Source: HGM05232 sp964646495
Lineage (GTDB): Bacteria > Bacteroidota > Bacteroidia > Bacteroidales > Muribaculaceae
NCBI GenBank assembly: GCA_964646495.1
Contig: CAZYEO010000102.1
Location: 1 to 8,346 of the forward strand
Reading direction: 5' to 3'
DNA: 8,346 bases
In this document: one piece after another, positions 7,049 through 8,346 of the stretch
Position numbering within the stretch: position 1 is the stretch's first letter
How the letters are laid out: each line of letters begins with the position of its first letter
Program-made: the position numbers and the translations under genes
The notes under the pieces: generated by a model
What the model saw: the letters and a program-made list of their open reading frames with translations, nothing else
The model's database searches: none
What the model was told of the DNA's origin: nothing

Positions 7049-7081
7049 GCAGCCGTTATTCATGGTATGAATAACGGCTGC
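7049..7081. terminator. Perfect 15-bp hairpin after the spt-like gene
   Basis: GCAGCCGTTATTCAT (7049-7063) pairs exactly with ATGAATAACGGCTGC (7067-7081) around the 3-base GGT, starting 29 bases after the stop codon. Its position suggests the transcript's 3' end. It lacks a following T-run on either strand; the only T-run (7031-7037) lies before it. It may therefore act as a transcript stabiliser, a terminator helped by other factors, or a protein site. Confidence 0.55.
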
Positions 7082-7143
7082 AAGCGTTTATGATATTATT
7101 GGTTCAAATTTATTAACATAGCCGAAAATTTTCAACAAATATC

Positions 7144-7174
7144 TATGTTACATCTTTCAAATTTTGTAATTTCG
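7144..7174 (+). promoter_or_regulatory. Promoter candidate for the pRiA4b ORF-3-like gene
   Basis: TATG at 7144-7147, a 19-base spacer, then TAATTTCG at 7167-7174: one mismatch from each Bacteroides box at the expected spacing. Transcription would begin near 7181, about 45 bases before the ATG. Confidence 0.4.
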
Positions 7175-7226
7175 CAAACAAATTATTTAGGAATATGTTT
7201 GATAAAAGAATAAACCTTTAAAAATT

Positions 7227-7775
7227 ATGATATATAAATTTTATATTGTTTCCGACGAAGTAGATAACTTCAAACGAGAAATAGCAATTGATGCCGACGA
7301 CAATTTTTTCAGTCTTAGAAACGCCATTCTCGATTCGGTTGGCTACACTAAAGACCAAATGGATTCATTCTTCATATGCGATGACGACTGGAGCAAAAAT
7401 AAAGAGATAACACTCACCGACATGGGTTCGGATTCCGATGAAGATATATGGATAATGGATGAGACTCCCCTTAGTGAATTGATTGAAGAGGAGGGACAAA
7501 AACTCCTGTTTGTATTTGATTATATGACCGACAGAGCATTCTTTATGGAAATGAAAGAATCTATACCCGGTAAATCATTAAAAGAGCCTCTATGCCAAAA
7601 AAAGGAGGGCAAGCCGGCTCCTCAATTCATTGATATTGATGAAATAAGTACCAAAAAAGCACCAATTACTCCTGTAGATGATTTAGATGCAGATTTCTAT
7701 GGGGATGAATCATACAACGATGATGAGCTTGATATGGACTCGTTCGACGATTTGAATATGGAAGATCAAGTATAG
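7227..7775 (+). CDS. pRiA4b ORF-3-like protein with acidic tail
   Basis: Residues about 1-115 look like the plasmid pRiA4b ORF-3-like fold: MIYKFYIVSDEVDNFKREIAI at the start, then a SLRNAILDSVGY helix (29-40), FFICDDDW (48-55), and LLFVFDYMTDRAFFMEM (93-109), which corresponds to the family's Y-x-F/Y-D-x-G-D-x-W core in a degenerate form. The function of the family is not established; it occurs in plasmid, transposon-passenger and chromosomal settings. After a Lys/Pro-rich linker (about 115-133) comes a strongly acidic tail: 15 of residues 150-182 are Asp or Glu, probably disordered. Full length is 182 residues. It is a single-gene unit bounded by hairpins at 7049-7081 and 7791-7836, convergent with the next gene. 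No mobile element is visible nearby. Family assignment is from motif memory and moderately sure. Confidence 0.72.
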   Translation: MIYKFYIVSDEVDNFKREIAIDADDNFFSLRNAILDSVGYTKDQMDSFFICDDDWSKNKEITLTDMGSDSDEDIWIMDETPLSELIEEEGQKLLFVFDYMTDRAFFMEMKESIPGKSLKEPLCQKKEGKPAPQFIDIDEISTKKAPITPVDDLDADFYGDESYNDDELDMDSFDDLNMEDQV

Positions 7776-7790
7776 AACTATATATATAAC

Positions 7791-7836
7791 AAAATGAGCC
7801 GTTACTTTCAGTATATACTGTGTAACGGCTAATTTT
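7791..7836. terminator. Bidirectional terminator with nested palindrome
   Basis: AGCCGTTAC (7797-7805) pairs with GTAACGGCT (7822-7830). AAAAT (7791-7795) and ATTTT (7832-7836) extend the stem past one mismatch, giving U-rich ends on both strands. The loop holds the 12-bp palindrome CAGTATATACTG (7809-7820), able to form an inner stem. It lies between two convergent genes ending at 7775 and 7852. Confidence 0.82.
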
Positions 7837-7851
7837 GTTGTTATACTTTTG

Positions 7852-8205
7852 TCATTGACTTTTCTTTCTTAATAATCGGGATAGCTTTTCAAATATCGAT
7901 AATTTTGGCGGACGTATATGAATGTATGCACCATCACTACATTTTGCAAAAAATAATATACATGATGGTAATATAATAGCCACTGTACGATCGAAGTATT
8001 CAATTCCTAAAATACGTGACATTATAATTCTATGAAACGGACTCCCTTCGCACAATGAATCGATGACCAATTCTTCACCTTCAATTGTGAATTTATGATA
8101 TTTCCCAAGACAATCTATCATCAATGGAATCTTTAATTCTGCAATATCTTTAGGAGGCTTGCGATGAATTTTGTATATTTTTGATATTACACTTTTAGTA
8201 ATCAT
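7852..8205 (-). CDS. Unrecognised protein of 117 residues
   Basis: I do not recognise this family. The product begins MITKSVISKIYKIHRKPPKD, a basic segment, followed by alternating charged and hydrophobic stretches. IEYFDRTVAIILPSCILFF (68-86) is the most hydrophobic part; it contains a proline and looks more like two beta strands than a membrane helix. There are four cysteines (32, 52, 82, 89), not arranged as a CxxC pair. The C-terminus is basic (FEKLSRLLRKKSQ). No signal peptide is seen. Support for a real gene: full open frame, sensible composition, an A/T-rich leader like its neighbours, and a shared bidirectional terminator just beyond its stop. The first four residues, MITK, fit the start chosen. 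No partner gene is visible; its upstream flank holds only a short direct repeat. Confidence 0.75.
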   Translation of the reverse strand: MITKSVISKIYKIHRKPPKDIAELKIPLMIDCLGKYHKFTIEGEELVIDSLCEGSPFHRIIMSRILGIEYFDRTVAIILPSCILFFAKCSDGAYIHIRPPKLSIFEKLSRLLRKKSQ

Positions 8206-8268
8206 AATTAAATTACGGGTTAATAAAATTAAGCAATGAATTCCTCAAATACCTTTCTATCTATATTA

Positions 8269-8297
8269 AAATAACAGTTTATTTAAATAATAGTTTA
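8269..8297. repeat. 13-base direct repeat upstream of the 117-residue gene
   Basis: AAATAACAGTTTA (8269-8281) and AAATAATAGTTTA (8285-8297) agree at 12 of 13 positions with a 16-base period. The palindrome TTATTTAAATAA (8279-8290) bridges them. The repeat lies 64-92 bases upstream of the minus-strand start at 8205 and could be a regulator site, or chance in AT-rich DNA. Confidence 0.35.
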
Positions 8298-8346
8298 GTA
8301 AAAGTATGAATTTTATTATAATTTCAAAAAAGAGCAATCAAGATTT

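Noticed and set aside
7227..7775. pRiA4b ORF-3-like gene as evidence of a transposon or integrated plasmid
   Set aside because: No transposase, terminal repeats or integration genes lie nearby, and such genes are common as ordinary chromosomal genes in Bacteroidales.
8306..8346. ATG at 8306 open to the right edge of the window (plus strand)
   Set aside because: Only 13 codons are visible, the composition is typical of AT-rich spacer and no good promoter match precedes it; it could be a gene start but cannot be supported here.

Overview
The window looks like chromosomal DNA from a member of the Bacteroidota, most likely order Bacteroidales. The evidence is a fused lpxC-fabZ gene, a serine palmitoyltransferase-type enzyme, AT-rich intergenic DNA, start codons preceded by A/T-rich sequence with no Shine-Dalgarno motif, and promoter candidates of the Bacteroides type (TTTG-like element, about 19 bases, then TAnnTTTG). 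I cannot name the genus from this sequence alone.

Layout, left to right. Bases 1-135 hold the 3' end of an unrecognised plus-strand gene. prmA (ribosomal protein L11 methyltransferase) follows at 221-1078, plus strand. After a 213-base gap with a good promoter and an inverted repeat comes an ECF-type sigma factor (1292-1882, plus). A probable 54-residue small protein gene (1981-2145, plus) lies behind it. A strong bidirectional terminator (2181-2220) separates this unit from a minus-strand lipid A operon read as lpxD, lpxC-fabZ, lpxA (5484 down to 2243). A 347-base divergent intergenic region (5485-5831) lies between lpxD and a plus-strand serine palmitoyltransferase-like gene (5832-7019), which ends at a perfect 15-bp hairpin. 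Next come a plus-strand pRiA4b ORF-3-like protein with a very acidic tail (7227-7775), another bidirectional terminator, and an unrecognised minus-strand gene of 117 codons (8205-7852). The last 141 bases hold only a short direct repeat.

How the genes work together. LpxA, LpxC and LpxD carry out the first acylation, the deacetylation and the second acylation of UDP-GlcNAc in lipid A synthesis. FabZ is a dehydratase of fatty acid elongation and draws on the same hydroxyacyl-ACP pool. The divergent gene probably makes the sphingoid base for sphingolipids, the other distinctive membrane lipid of this group. The centre of the window is therefore an envelope-lipid locus. The flanking genes (prmA, sigma factor, ORF-3-like) show no visible functional link to it.

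I see no transposase, phage gene, CRISPR array, tRNA or rRNA, and no clear new multi-gene system. The items most worth checking are the small gene behind the sigma factor, the inverted repeat over its promoter, and the lpx/spt divergent junction.
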